Origin: Prevotellaceae bacterium UBA4361
GTDB lineage: Bacteria; Bacteroidota; Bacteroidia; Bacteroidales; Bacteroidaceae
NCBI GenBank assembly: GCA_002393575.1
Contig: DGSN01000032.1
Coordinates: 46,897 to 110,896, forward strand
Reading direction: 5' to 3'
Length of the DNA stretch: 64,000 nucleotides
Notes under the pieces: generated by a model
What the model saw: only the letters and a program-made list of their open reading frames with translations
What the model was told of the DNA's origin: nothing
The model's database searches: none
Shown here: piece after piece, positions 37,217 through 45,672 of the stretch
Numbering within the stretch: the first letter of the stretch is position 1
Layout: every line of letters starts with the position of its first letter
Translations under genes and position numbers: made by a program

Positions 37217-37750
37217 ATGAAACACATGAAAAGAAGTATCATTTACATTATAGCCCTTCTACTACTATCTGTCAATGAGGCTCAAGCACAATTCAATAGG
37301 AATGAGCAAAAACAGGAAAGGAAAGAACATCGTCGTTTCAATCCTGAAGAATTTGACAAATGGATGGAACACTTCATCACCCAGGAGGTGGGACTCACCC
37401 CCGAAGAAAGCAAGCAGTTCTTCCCTCTTCTCAAAGAAATGCGCCTGAAGCAATTCAAGAACGACCAACAGGGACGCGAAATCATGGGAAAGCTCAATGA
37501 CCAATCTACAGAAAAGGACTACGAATCGGCCATCAGCAAAACCTTGGAGCTTGACCTGGAAAACAGAAAGATTGAGAAGGAATACTACAAGAAATTCCAT
37601 AGCGTTCTATCTTGGAAGAAAATCCACAAAGTTCGCTTTGCCATCCAGAAATTCAACATGGAAGCCTTGAGACGCTTCTCCCCTCAGCGCAACAGGTTTA
37701 ACGGACAGGGACAGCATAAGCATTGGAGATGGGGACAGAAGAACGACTGA
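37217..37750 (+). CDS. Periplasmic Spy/CpxP-like protein
   Basis: The 177-residue product has a signal peptide (KRSIIYIIALLLLSVNEAQAQ) and a highly charged, helical mature part (FDKWMEHFITQEVGLTPEESKQFFPLLKEM...). The helical repeat with an LTPEE motif and a basic Arg/His/Gln-rich tail resembles Spy/CpxP-type periplasmic chaperones or sensors. It is third in the sigma/membrane protein operon. ATG 37226 is an equally good start. Confidence 0.65.
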   Translation: MKHMKRSIIYIIALLLLSVNEAQAQFNRNEQKQERKEHRRFNPEEFDKWMEHFITQEVGLTPEESKQFFPLLKEMRLKQFKNDQQGREIMGKLNDQSTEKDYESAISKTLELDLENRKIEKEYYKKFHSVLSWKKIHKVRFAIQKFNMEALRRFSPQRNRFNGQGQHKHWRWGQKND

Positions 37751-37811
37751 AAAAATCGTAGTCCTTCTGCCAAAAGAAGTTGAAGAAAACTCCTTTACAA
37801 ATAAGATTTTG

Positions 37812-37857
37812 AAAGCAATTACGACTGTGGGAACAGCGTAGTTGCTTTTTCTTTTAT
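37812..37857 (+). terminator. Intrinsic terminator after the CpxP-like gene
   Basis: AAAGCAATTACG (37812-37823) pairs with CGTAGTTGCTTT (37838-37849), closed by CTG/CAG around TGGGAA, and T-rich sequence follows. Confidence 0.8.
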
Positions 37858-37886
37858 AAATTCTTCCGATTTCGAAGAAAAATGTC

Positions 37887-37894
37887 TAACTTTG
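37887..37894 (+). promoter_or_regulatory. Candidate -7 element for pheT
   Basis: TAACTTTG matches the TAnnTTTG -7 box. No good TTG is visible at the -33 distance. A start near 37901 would give an about 110-nt leader containing the small ORF at 37933 and two alternative hairpins. Confidence 0.45.
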
Positions 37895-37932
37895 CAAACA
37901 TAAAGTAAAGTGTGGGACACAGAACAGGTCTG

Positions 37933-38016
37933 ATGTTCCCAAGTTCTTTGTGCAAAGAAGTTCTTGCAAGTTTTCTTTGCCAAGAGTCAGAAATCATCAC
38001 AAAAAGAAATATATGA
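37933..38016 (+). CDS. Possible 27-aa upstream ORF overlapping pheT start
   Basis: ATG at 37933 opens a 27-codon frame (MFPSSLCKEVLASF...) whose TGA overlaps the pheT ATG as ATGA (38013-38016). It spans two mutually exclusive hairpins. It has two Phe codons (residues 2 and 14). Whether it is translated is unknown; the overlap geometry is the only real support. Confidence 0.3.
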   Translation: MFPSSLCKEVLASFLCQESEIITKRNI

Positions 38017-40520
38017 ACGTCAGTTACAAATGGCTAAAAGAATACGTCGATTTCGACATGACAGCACAGGAAGTGGCAGATGCCCTTACCAGTGTAGGCT
38101 TGGAAGTTGACGCTATTGAAGAAGTGCAGTCCATCAAAGGTGGACTCGAAGGACTTGTTGTTGGTCAGGTTCTCACCTGCGAACCCCATCCAAATAGTGA
38201 CCACATGCATGTATGCACAGTGGATGAAGGTAACAATCATGTGGAACAGATCGTATGTGGAGCTCCAAATGTTGCAGCAGGCCAAAAAGTGATTGTTGCC
38301 ACTCTCGGCACCAAACTCTATGACGGCGACAAGGAATTTGTCATCAAAAAGAGCAAGTTGCGTGGCATTGAATCGAACGGAATGATTTGTGCAGAAGACG
38401 AAATAGGCATTGGTACAAGCCATGACGGAATCATCGTTCTGCCAGAAGATGCCGTTGTGGGAACACCAGCTGCCAAGTATTATGGTTTAGAAAGCGATTG
38501 GGTAATAGAGGTTGACATCACTCCCAACCATTCCGATGCTTGTTCTCACTGGGGCGTTGCCCGTGATTTTTATGCATATCTGAAGCAGAATGGCTACGAA
38601 ACGAGTTTGCACCGTCCATCCGTGGATGACTTCAAAGTGGAATCAAACAATCTCGACATAGATGTTGTAGTGGAGCAAGAGGAAGCATGTCCTCGTTATT
38701 GCGCTGTCACAGTGAAGAATTGTGACGTGAAGGAATCTCCTAAGTGGCTCAAAGAGAAACTCAACACCATCGGTCTTCGCCCTATCAACAACATTGTAGA
38801 TATTACCAACTACATCATGATGGCATACGGACAGCCTCTTCACTGTTTTGATGCAGACATGATTAAGGGTGGTAAGATTGTCGTGAAGGCAATGCCTGAA
38901 GGAACTCCTTTTGTGACCCTCGACGGTATAGAGCACAAACTGAGCGAAAAGGATCTTGCCATCTGCAATGCTGAAGAGCCTATGTGTATAGCTGGTGTAT
39001 TTGGTGGTAAGGGTTCAGGTACATACGAAACGACCAAAGACGTGCTGTTTGAATCTGCTTATTTCCACCCAACATGGATTCGCAAGTCTGCCCGTCGTCA
39101 TGGTCTTCAAACAGACGCTTCGTTCCGCTTCGAGCGTGGTATCGACCCAGAAGGACAGATTTACGCATTGAAAATGGCTGCCCTCATGGCAAAGGAACTG
39201 GCAGGTGGAGAAATTGCCATGGAGATTAAGGATGTCAAGAATGACACACTGCCTAAGAATGCCATTGTGGATTTCGAATATCAATACTGCCGCGACCTCG
39301 TTGGCAAGGACATTCCAGTCGAGACGATGCAAAGCATTTGCGAGAATCTGGGTATGAAGATTCTTGAGAAGAATGATGAAGGAATGAAACTTGAAGTTCC
39401 TGCATATCGTGTAGATGTAACCCGTCCTTGCGATGTGGTAGAAGAAATCCTCCGTATCTATGGATATGACAATGTGGAAATTCCAACTCAGCTGAAATCA
39501 TCACTCACTGTGAAGGGTGAACTTGACCGCAGCAACAAATTGCAGAACCTGATTGGTGAGCAATTGGTAGGTTGTGGATTTAATGAAATCCTCAACAACT
39601 CGCTTACCAAGACTTCTTACTACGACAACATGGAAGACGTGTGCAAGGCAGAAAACCTTGTTCACATCATGAACCCACTTAGCCAGGATCTGGGTGTTTT
39701 ACGTCAGACGCTGCTTTTTGGTGGATTGGAAAGCATCAGCCACAATATCAATCGCAAAATTGCCGATTTGAAATTCTTCGAGTTCGGAAATTGCTACTAT
39801 TTCAATCCAGAAAAGAAACAGGATAATTCAGACCTTGTTCCTTCTGGAGAGACATCTCGCCAGATTCTTGCAGCATATAGTGAAGACTATCACCTCGGTT
39901 TGTGGCTCACAGGTAAACGTGTCAACGGCAACTGGGCTCATGCTGATGAGGAATCGTCTGTCTATGAACTGAAGGCATACGTCCTGAATATCCTCACCCG
40001 TCTGGGTGTTCCATTCGGTATGCTTGTATTTGGCGAGGCTAAGAATGACATTTTTTCCACATCGCAGACAATTTCAAATCGTGGCGGCAAGCTGATTGTT
40101 CAATTTGGTGTTGTCAGCAAGAAGCAAACATCTAAGCTCGACATTGAGGCTCCAGTTTATTTCGCAGACTTCAACTGGAACGCTCTGATGAAAACAGTGA
40201 AAAACAAGAGTGTCAGCTTCACTGAGATTCCAAAATTCCCAGCTGTCAGTCGTGACTTGGCACTTCTGCTCGACAAGAATATCGAATTTGCAGAAATCGA
40301 GAAAATTGCATATCAGAGCGAAAAGAAAGTGCTCAAAGAAGTTCGCCTCTTCGACGTGTATGAAGGAAAGAACCTTGAAGAAGGCAAGAAGAGCTACGCT
40401 GTGAATTTCCTCTTGCAGGATGAGCAGAAAACAATGAACGACAAGCAGATTGAAGCCATCATGAGCAAGATTGAGCAAAACATCTGCAAGCAGCTCAATG
40501 CGAAGGTGAGAGGCAAATAA
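38013..40520 (+). CDS. pheT: Phenylalanyl-tRNA synthetase beta subunit
   Basis: The 835-residue product has the N-terminal EMAP/tRNA-binding domain (GLVVGQVLTCEPHPNSDHMHVCTVD), B3/B4 editing domain (FRFERGIDPE, residues about 370), B5 domain, the catalytic-like core and a C-terminal ferredoxin-fold anticodon-binding domain (ISEIPKFPAVSRDLALLL-type segment, VFDVYEG-type motif). It pairs with PheS to charge tRNA-Phe. The ATG at 38013 matches the family start (MNVSYKWLKEYV); the upstream GTG extension does not. Confidence 0.96.
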   Translation: MNVSYKWLKEYVDFDMTAQEVADALTSVGLEVDAIEEVQSIKGGLEGLVVGQVLTCEPHPNSDHMHVCTVDEGNNHVEQIVCGAPNVAAGQKVIVATLGTKLYDGDKEFVIKKSKLRGIESNGMICAEDEIGIGTSHDGIIVLPEDAVVGTPAAKYYGLESDWVIEVDITPNHSDACSHWGVARDFYAYLKQNGYETSLHRPSVDDFKVESNNLDIDVVVEQEEACPRYCAVTVKNCDVKESPKWLKEKLNTIGLRPINNIVDITNYIMMAYGQPLHCFDADMIKGGKIVVKAMPEGTPFVTLDGIEHKLSEKDLAICNAEEPMCIAGVFGGKGSGTYETTKDVLFESAYFHPTWIRKSARRHGLQTDASFRFERGIDPEGQIYALKMAALMAKELAGGEIAMEIKDVKNDTLPKNAIVDFEYQYCRDLVGKDIPVETMQSICENLGMKILEKNDEGMKLEVPAYRVDVTRPCDVVEEILRIYGYDNVEIPTQLKSSLTVKGELDRSNKLQNLIGEQLVGCGFNEILNNSLTKTSYYDNMEDVCKAENLVHIMNPLSQDLGVLRQTLLFGGLESISHNINRKIADLKFFEFGNCYYFNPEKKQDNSDLVPSGETSRQILAAYSEDYHLGLWLTGKRVNGNWAHADEESSVYELKAYVLNILTRLGVPFGMLVFGEAKNDIFSTSQTISNRGGKLIVQFGVVSKKQTSKLDIEAPVYFADFNWNALMKTVKNKSVSFTEIPKFPAVSRDLALLLDKNIEFAEIEKIAYQSEKKVLKEVRLFDVYEGKNLEEGKKSYAVNFLLQDEQKTMNDKQIEAIMSKIEQNICKQLNAKVRGK

Positions 40521-40556
40521 TCCTTTTCATATTAGCGGAAGAGACATTTTTGGCAG

Positions 40557-40700
40557 ATGAGAAAGAAGCAGATATTCAGAGTACTCTATTACATTTTGAT
40601 AGTGCTATGGCTCTTGCAAATCTACTACTCAGGGTTTAACATCTATATCTTAATCCCCACCACTTGTCTTATCATCTGCTATTTTTTACAGAAAGAATAA
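40557..40700 (+). CDS. Small 47-aa membrane protein
   Basis: A complete ATG-TAA frame sits in the 209-bp pheT-yebC gap. The product starts MRKKQIFRVLYYILIVLWLL and ends CYFLQKE, giving two short hydrophobic helices around a YYSGFN turn and positive-inside charge at the start. It begins 36 bp after pheT and ends 29 bp before yebC, so it fits the operon. The function is not recognised. Hydrophobic composition and tight spacing favour a real gene. Confidence 0.6.
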   Translation: MRKKQIFRVLYYILIVLWLLQIYYSGFNIYILIPTTCLIICYFLQKE

Positions 40701-40729
40701 AACAATAAAAATTAAAATCATACAATCCA

Positions 40730-41461
40730 ATGGGAAGAGCATTTGAATTTCGTAAGGCCCGCAAACTGAAGCGTTGGGGCAACATGGCAAAAACATTTAC
40801 ACGTCTTGGCAAGCAAATCGCTATTGCTGTAGCAGAAGGTGGTCCAGACCCTGAGAACAATTCCCGTCTGCGTGCCATTATAGCTACATGTAAGCATGAG
40901 AACATGCCAAAAGACAACATTGAGCGTGCCATCAAGAATGCAGCTGGAAAAGACAAGAACAGCTGGAAAACTATGACATACGAAGGCTATGGTCCTCACG
41001 GAATTGCCATTTTCGTTGATACACTTACCGACAACCCAACTCGTACTGTTGCCGATGTACGTTCCATCTTCAACAAATTCAATGGAACCCTTGGCACAAT
41101 GGGTTCACTCGCCTATCTTTTCGACCACTTCTCCTTGTTTACTTTCAAAGAAAAAGAAGGCATGGATATGGATGAAATGATTCTTGAACTCATCGACTAC
41201 GGAGTGAGTGACGAATTCGACGAGGAAGAAAATGAGGACACTGGCGAAAAGACCATCACCATCTATGGCGACCCTAAGAGTTTCGCACAGATTCAAAGCT
41301 ACCTCGAACAAAACGGTTACGAAATTATCTCAGCAGACTTCACATACGTTCCAAATGATTTGAAGGATGTAACAGACGAACAGCGCGAAACGATTGACAA
41401 GATGGTGGAGCGTTTGGAAGAATTCGATGATGTTCAGAATGTTTACACCAACATGAAGTAA
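40730..41461 (+). CDS. yebC: YebC/PmpR-type regulatory protein (TACO1 family)
   Basis: The 243-residue product begins MGRAFEFRKARKLKRWGNMAKTF, a form of the YebC start, and keeps TRLGKQIAIAVAEGGPDPENN, NMPKDNIERAIKNA and YEGYGPHGIAIFV. Members bind DNA as regulators or act on the ribosome at difficult motifs (as mitochondrial TACO1 does). The exact role here is not known. It follows pheT and the small membrane protein. Confidence 0.93.
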   Translation: MGRAFEFRKARKLKRWGNMAKTFTRLGKQIAIAVAEGGPDPENNSRLRAIIATCKHENMPKDNIERAIKNAAGKDKNSWKTMTYEGYGPHGIAIFVDTLTDNPTRTVADVRSIFNKFNGTLGTMGSLAYLFDHFSLFTFKEKEGMDMDEMILELIDYGVSDEFDEEENEDTGEKTITIYGDPKSFAQIQSYLEQNGYEIISADFTYVPNDLKDVTDEQRETIDKMVERLEEFDDVQNVYTNMK

Positions 41462-41584
41462 GAAAACCACATTCTGCATTTAAGAAAAAGAATCTCTAAA
41501 CCGAACTATGCGAAGATAACAAACCACATCTCACATGGTTCGGTTTTCTTTCCCATAACAATTCAACAAAAACAAGCAATCACT

Positions 41585-41842
41585 ATGAAAATAGAATACC
41601 AACCAACAGGCACTTGCTCGAAAATGATACTTGCAGATATTGATGATGAAACAAGAGTCATCAACAATGTGCAGTTCATTGGAGGCTGTCCTGGCAATAC
41701 ACTTGGAGTCAGTGCGCTCGTCAAAGGACAAAAGGTCGATGATGTCATCAAGAAACTTGAAGGAATCAGATGCGGAATGAAGTCCACTTCTTGCCCCGAC
41801 CAATTGGCTCGTGCTCTCAGGCAAGCATTGCCTAATGGATAA
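41585..41842 (+). CDS. TSCPD-domain protein (TIGR03905-like)
   Basis: The 85-residue product shows FIGGCPGNTLGVSALVKG and the domain-defining STSCPDQLARAL near the C-terminus. This domain also occurs as a C-terminal unit of class II-type ribonucleotide reductases, but here it stands alone. The function is not established. Confidence 0.85.
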   Translation: MKIEYQPTGTCSKMILADIDDETRVINNVQFIGGCPGNTLGVSALVKGQKVDDVIKKLEGIRCGMKSTSCPDQLARALRQALPNG

Positions 41843-41873
41843 GAACATATCTCCATATATCTACGAAATAGCT

Positions 41874-42278
41874 ATGAAAAAATCTATTCTCTTTCCTCTT
41901 TTCTCGGCATTGTTTCTTGTCTCCCTTTCTTCCTGCCAAGAATCGAAGAGCGAACGATTTGAACGAGAAGCCAAGGAATTCACCAAAACGAAATGCCCGT
42001 CTGTGAGTGCGGATGGAGTGATTCGCACCGACAGCATGGTTTTTCACAATGATGGCTCTAACGACATGATTTATTATTACACCATCCTTGATGAAAATTC
42101 AGAAGCCGTCCTCATTCGAAACATGTCATCCGTCGAAGCAGAACTGCGTCGTGGCATCATCAACAGCGTGGATATGCGCCATCAAAAGGAGGCTCATTTG
42201 AATTTCATATACATCTATCGTTCTTCCACAAGTGGCAAAGAGGTGATGAAATTCAAGTTTACGCCACAAGATTATTAA
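41874..42278 (+). CDS. Putative lipoprotein of unknown function
   Basis: The 134-residue product has a lipoprotein signal with the lipobox Cys at residue 21 (VSLSSCQES). The mature part is charged, with RFEREAKEFTKTKCP and EVMKFKFTPQDY. I recognise no family. The frame extends to 41811 inside the TSCPD gene, but the ATG at 41874 gives a normal signal peptide. It precedes a strong terminator. Confidence 0.75.
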   Translation: MKKSILFPLFSALFLVSLSSCQESKSERFEREAKEFTKTKCPSVSADGVIRTDSMVFHNDGSNDMIYYYTILDENSEAVLIRNMSSVEAELRRGIINSVDMRHQKEAHLNFIYIYRSSTSGKEVMKFKFTPQDY

Positions 42279-42302
42279 CAGATTGAAATACACCCATAAA
42301 GA

Positions 42303-42345
42303 AGAAAGCTCCAGACATCTTTCATGTCCAGAGCTTTCTTTTTAT
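42303..42345. terminator. Bidirectional terminator
   Basis: AGAAAGCTC (42303-42311) and GACA pair with TGTC and GAGCTTTCT (to 42339), with T-rich flanks on both sides. It separates the convergent lipoprotein and DUF4270 genes. Confidence 0.8.
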
Positions 42346-42371
42346 ATCTACGATGGAATAGATGGTTTCAC

Positions 42372-43751
42372 CTATTTGTGATAAGTACTATAAATCACTT
42401 TCAGCTGTATGTCATCTTGTCCTCCCACCAAACGAGCACTCGTCAAAGAAAAATCATGTGTGAGTCTCACCAGTTTCTTATTACTGTCGTAGGTGGCAAC
42501 CACAGGTATCAGAAGAACCTTATCCGCATTCTCTGTTGCTGTGTTTTCTTTCTTCTCTTTGAGAATAGTCGTAATCAACTTGGAGATGTTTCCAAATTCG
42601 TAGGTATTCGTTGCGGTATTGAATGTTGCCAAGTAAGATGTTTTATCATCCACAAGTGTATATCTTTCGAAATACCCTTTTAGGTAATCATCTAAGCGGA
42701 CCAACAGAAGTGTCTTTGGAATATCCAACTTAAAGCTATTCTGAAAAGTGGAATTGTAGCGAGTGAAAGTCAAACTTGCCTGATTGATGGTATCTGTAAT
42801 GTTAATTTGACTCGTTGGCAAGGTTGCTTCAGTGAAAATACCTGCAGGACTCTTCAAATAAGTAGCAGTATTATCAGACAGAAGTGTTTCCAAATTTGAA
42901 TTGTCAAAACGATTGGCTTGCACAACCTCCTCTGTCGAAACCAAAGAGAAACCAGCCACCGTATCTACCGTTTGTGTTGGAACATCAAATTCCAAGTCCA
43001 GACGGCAAGAAGTAATATAGGCAATAGCACCATCACCTTTTTCCAACTTGAAGTAGAATCCCTTACTTCCCGTCAGTCCACTATTAATCCACGTTTCCGA
43101 GTTTTGGAAAATATTATTGTTCTTCTTGTAAGCTTCAAAAATGTTCTGCCCCACTGACAAAGGCAACTTAATACTGATGTGAGGAGAATACACCTTCGTT
43201 GACCAGCGCACCTTTTCTTCAACATTTCTGTCTGAAAGAGTGTACCATTTTGAAACGATAGGATTTTTTGACTCATCATAGAAACGAGTTGCATCTATAT
43301 TTGTATAGTAGTTTTCATCAGGGCTCATGACAGAATCGAGCGGATAGACGCTCAACTTGAAGCTTGCCAATGAGTCACCTACGTAAGAACCATAGAACAA
43401 ACGAAGATAGCAATTCGAAATACTGTCATTTCTCAATAAGGAATCTGCGATGTGACTGTTTTCCAGCACATGAAACTGAGCCAAGAAGTCACTCTGAATC
43501 ACCGTTCCTGTCTCAGGGTCAGAAAAACGGCCCAAATAGCATGTACTTGTACGAGCAAGCACAGAATCACCCACCTCATAGGAACGTGTCTTCACAGGAT
43601 AGGTCTGATACTGCTTCGTCAAGAAACTTGTTTCAGGCATCATCCCTACGCCCAATGTGTTTGTCGTGTCATCACAAGAAGTGAAAACAAAAATGATGGA
43701 GAGGATTACCAACAAAGTTTTAAGTGTGAATCCTCTGAGAGTATGAAACAT
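42372..43751 (-). CDS. DUF4270-family lipoprotein
   Basis: The 459-residue product has a lipoprotein signal with Cys26 (FVFTSCDDTTNTLGVGMMP). The mature part is beta-rich. The N-terminal SCDDxTNxLGxxMMP segment and overall length fit the DUF4270 family found in Bacteroidota next to the glycogen synthase gene, as here. The function is unknown. The ATG at 43751 is chosen because the longer frame to 43790 lacks a signal-like start. Confidence 0.75.
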   Translation of the reverse strand: MFHTLRGFTLKTLLVILSIIFVFTSCDDTTNTLGVGMMPETSFLTKQYQTYPVKTRSYEVGDSVLARTSTCYLGRFSDPETGTVIQSDFLAQFHVLENSHIADSLLRNDSISNCYLRLFYGSYVGDSLASFKLSVYPLDSVMSPDENYYTNIDATRFYDESKNPIVSKWYTLSDRNVEEKVRWSTKVYSPHISIKLPLSVGQNIFEAYKKNNNIFQNSETWINSGLTGSKGFYFKLEKGDGAIAYITSCRLDLEFDVPTQTVDTVAGFSLVSTEEVVQANRFDNSNLETLLSDNTATYLKSPAGIFTEATLPTSQINITDTINQASLTFTRYNSTFQNSFKLDIPKTLLLVRLDDYLKGYFERYTLVDDKTSYLATFNTATNTYEFGNISKLITTILKEKKENTATENADKVLLIPVVATYDSNKKLVRLTHDFSLTSARLVGGQDDIQLKVIYSTYHK

Positions 43752-43805
43752 ATAAACCAAATGTTTATTGTTTAATGATAAATGAATCAATCAAATGAAA
43801 TGTTT

Positions 43806-44624
43806 TTAATCTTCGCCACCCATCACCTGCTCATAGAACTGGTTGTAAGCATCTTTGTAGTCCTCGCCTTGATATGGCAGAATCGGAATATCCAAACTCT
43901 TGGCATAATCCACAACTTCCGCACTCACATGGTCATCGTCGAAGACTACACCGTCAGAAAACTTGATGGCAATTTTTTGCAACTCATCATAGCCGAATTC
44001 CGTGTCGCAAAGGTCCTCAATGTCCGAAAGCACAGCATCCCTGAAAGGAATACAATTCTTTGTGCTCTCACCAAGGTCGTTCTTGAATTCAGGCGACGAA
44101 GCAGAAAACACCACTTTCGCATCCGAAAATGAAGGTTCATCAGCGTATGCTTTTTTAATGAAGAGAGGAGCCAGCGCTGTAATCCAACCATGACAATGAA
44201 TCACATCTGGCACCCAGCGCAATTTCTTCACGGTTTCGAGAACGCCACGTGCATAGAAGATGGCACGCTCTCCATTGTCGGTATATTCCTGACCTTTCTC
44301 ATCACAAATCATTCCACGTTTCATGAAATAGTCATCATTATCTATGAAGTAGATTTGCATTCGAGCCTGAGGAATAGAAGCCACCTTGATGATCAAAGGA
44401 TGATCCGTATCGTCAATGATGATATTCATACCCGACAGACGAATCACCTCGTGCAACTGATTGCGGCGTTCATTAATCATCCCCCACTTGGGTGTGAAAG
44501 TTCTGATTTCATGACCTGACTCCTGAATAGTTTGTGGGAGAAAACGTCCCATTATTGATTTTGCGTCCTCTGGCACAAACGGAACCATGGCCTGAGTAAT
44601 AAATAGAATCTTTTTCGCTTTCAT
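43806..44624 (-). CDS. Glycogen/starch synthase-like protein (GT5 N-terminal domain only)
   Basis: The 272-residue product matches the N-terminal catalytic half of GT5 glycogen synthases (AKKILFITQAMVPFVPED, VIHCHGWITALAPLFIKKAY). The C-terminal GT-B half with the nucleotide-sugar site is absent. Short proteins of this kind are usual in Bacteroidota. Whether they are active alone or work with a partner is not clear. It lies 55 bp upstream of the DUF4270 gene. Confidence 0.8.
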   Translation of the reverse strand: MKAKKILFITQAMVPFVPEDAKSIMGRFLPQTIQESGHEIRTFTPKWGMINERRNQLHEVIRLSGMNIIIDDTDHPLIIKVASIPQARMQIYFIDNDDYFMKRGMICDEKGQEYTDNGERAIFYARGVLETVKKLRWVPDVIHCHGWITALAPLFIKKAYADEPSFSDAKVVFSASSPEFKNDLGESTKNCIPFRDAVLSDIEDLCDTEFGYDELQKIAIKFSDGVVFDDDHVSAEVVDYAKSLDIPILPYQGEDYKDAYNQFYEQVMGGED

Positions 44625-44746
44625 TTCTTGCTATTCTCCTTATCTTGGAAAACCTTTAAGCATCAATAACTTCAATCCTTCTTTCAGATGCCATTTTGAG
44701 TCATCTCCAAAAGATTAATTCATTGACGCATAAAGATTTGCCTATG

Positions 44747-44779
44747 CAAAGATATAAAAAATTTTCGTGAAATTAGCAA
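44747..44779 (-). promoter_or_regulatory. Promoter for the glycogen synthase-like gene
   Basis: TTG (44777-44779), a 22-bp spacer and TATCTTTG (44747-44754) on the minus strand fit the Bacteroidota pattern. The leader would be about 115 nt. Confidence 0.55.
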
Positions 44780-44808
44780 GTTTTTTACTTTTATTAAGAA
44801 TTCAGACA

Positions 44809-45630
44809 CTAATATTGCTCGTTTTCATTCGGGAAGTCACAATTCTTTACATCTTCTATATAATGACCAATGGCATCCGTCATGATAGTCGATAAGTCAG
44901 CATAGCGGCGTAAGAACTTAGGAGTAAAGCCTTTTGTCATGCCTAACATATCAGCTACAACGAGCACTTGACCATCCACCTTGTCGCCAGCACCAATACC
45001 AATAATAGGAATAGTCAGTTCACTCGCTACACGAGCAGCCAACATGGCAGGAATTTTCTCCAGCACGATAGAAAAACAGCCCGCATCCTCCAGCGCATGA
45101 GCATCGCTGATGAGCTTCTGAGCCTCGGCTTCTTCCTTCGCACGGACCGTGTAAGTGCCAAATTTGTTGATAGACTGAGGAGTCAGTCCCAGATGACCCA
45201 TCACAGGAATGCCTGCATCCAGAATCTTCCTGACCGTTTCAATGATTTCCACACCACCTTCCAGCTTCAGCGCGTCGCAGTGACTTTCCTTCATGATACG
45301 GATTGCGTTCTTCACACCCTCCGTGCAGTTGGTCTGATACGTTCCAAAAGGCATGTCGCACACCACCAGAGCACGCTGAGTGGCACGAACCACCGACTTA
45401 GCATGATAAATCATCTGGTCGAGAGTAATAGGCAATGTAGTCACATTACCAGCCATCACGTTCGAAGCAGAATCACCAACAAGAATCACATCCATGCCAG
45501 CTGAATCCACTATCTGAGCCGTTGTATAATCATACGAAGTCAACATGGCAATCTTCTTGCCTTCCTGTTTCATTTGCATCAAGCGGTGAGTTGTCACCTT
45601 TCGCTTGTCTTCAACTAAATAACCAGCCAT
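44809..45630 (-). CDS. panB: 3-methyl-2-oxobutanoate hydroxymethyltransferase
   Basis: The 273-residue product has the full PanB pattern: KKIAMLTSYDYTTAQIVDSAG, VGDSASNVMAG (metal-binding Asp), DMPFGTYQ, MGHLGLTPQS and PIIGIGAGDKVDGQVLVVADMLG. It adds a hydroxymethyl group to ketoisovalerate, the first step to pantothenate and hence CoA, which the PPTase uses as donor. A -7-like TAAATTTG at 45668-45675 overlaps the end of the upstream gene. Confidence 0.95.
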   Translation of the reverse strand: MAGYLVEDKRKVTTHRLMQMKQEGKKIAMLTSYDYTTAQIVDSAGMDVILVGDSASNVMAGNVTTLPITLDQMIYHAKSVVRATQRALVVCDMPFGTYQTNCTEGVKNAIRIMKESHCDALKLEGGVEIIETVRKILDAGIPVMGHLGLTPQSINKFGTYTVRAKEEAEAQKLISDAHALEDAGCFSIVLEKIPAMLAARVASELTIPIIGIGAGDKVDGQVLVVADMLGMTKGFTPKFLRRYADLSTIMTDAIGHYIEDVKNCDFPNENEQY

Positions 45631-45672
45631 AATAATTTCTGTATTAGTGATTAATTTTTAATTGTTACAAAT

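Noticed and set aside
37950..38012. GTG-initiated extension of PheT
   Set aside because: The added residues do not match PheT, and the ATG at 38013 gives the conserved MNVSYKWL start.
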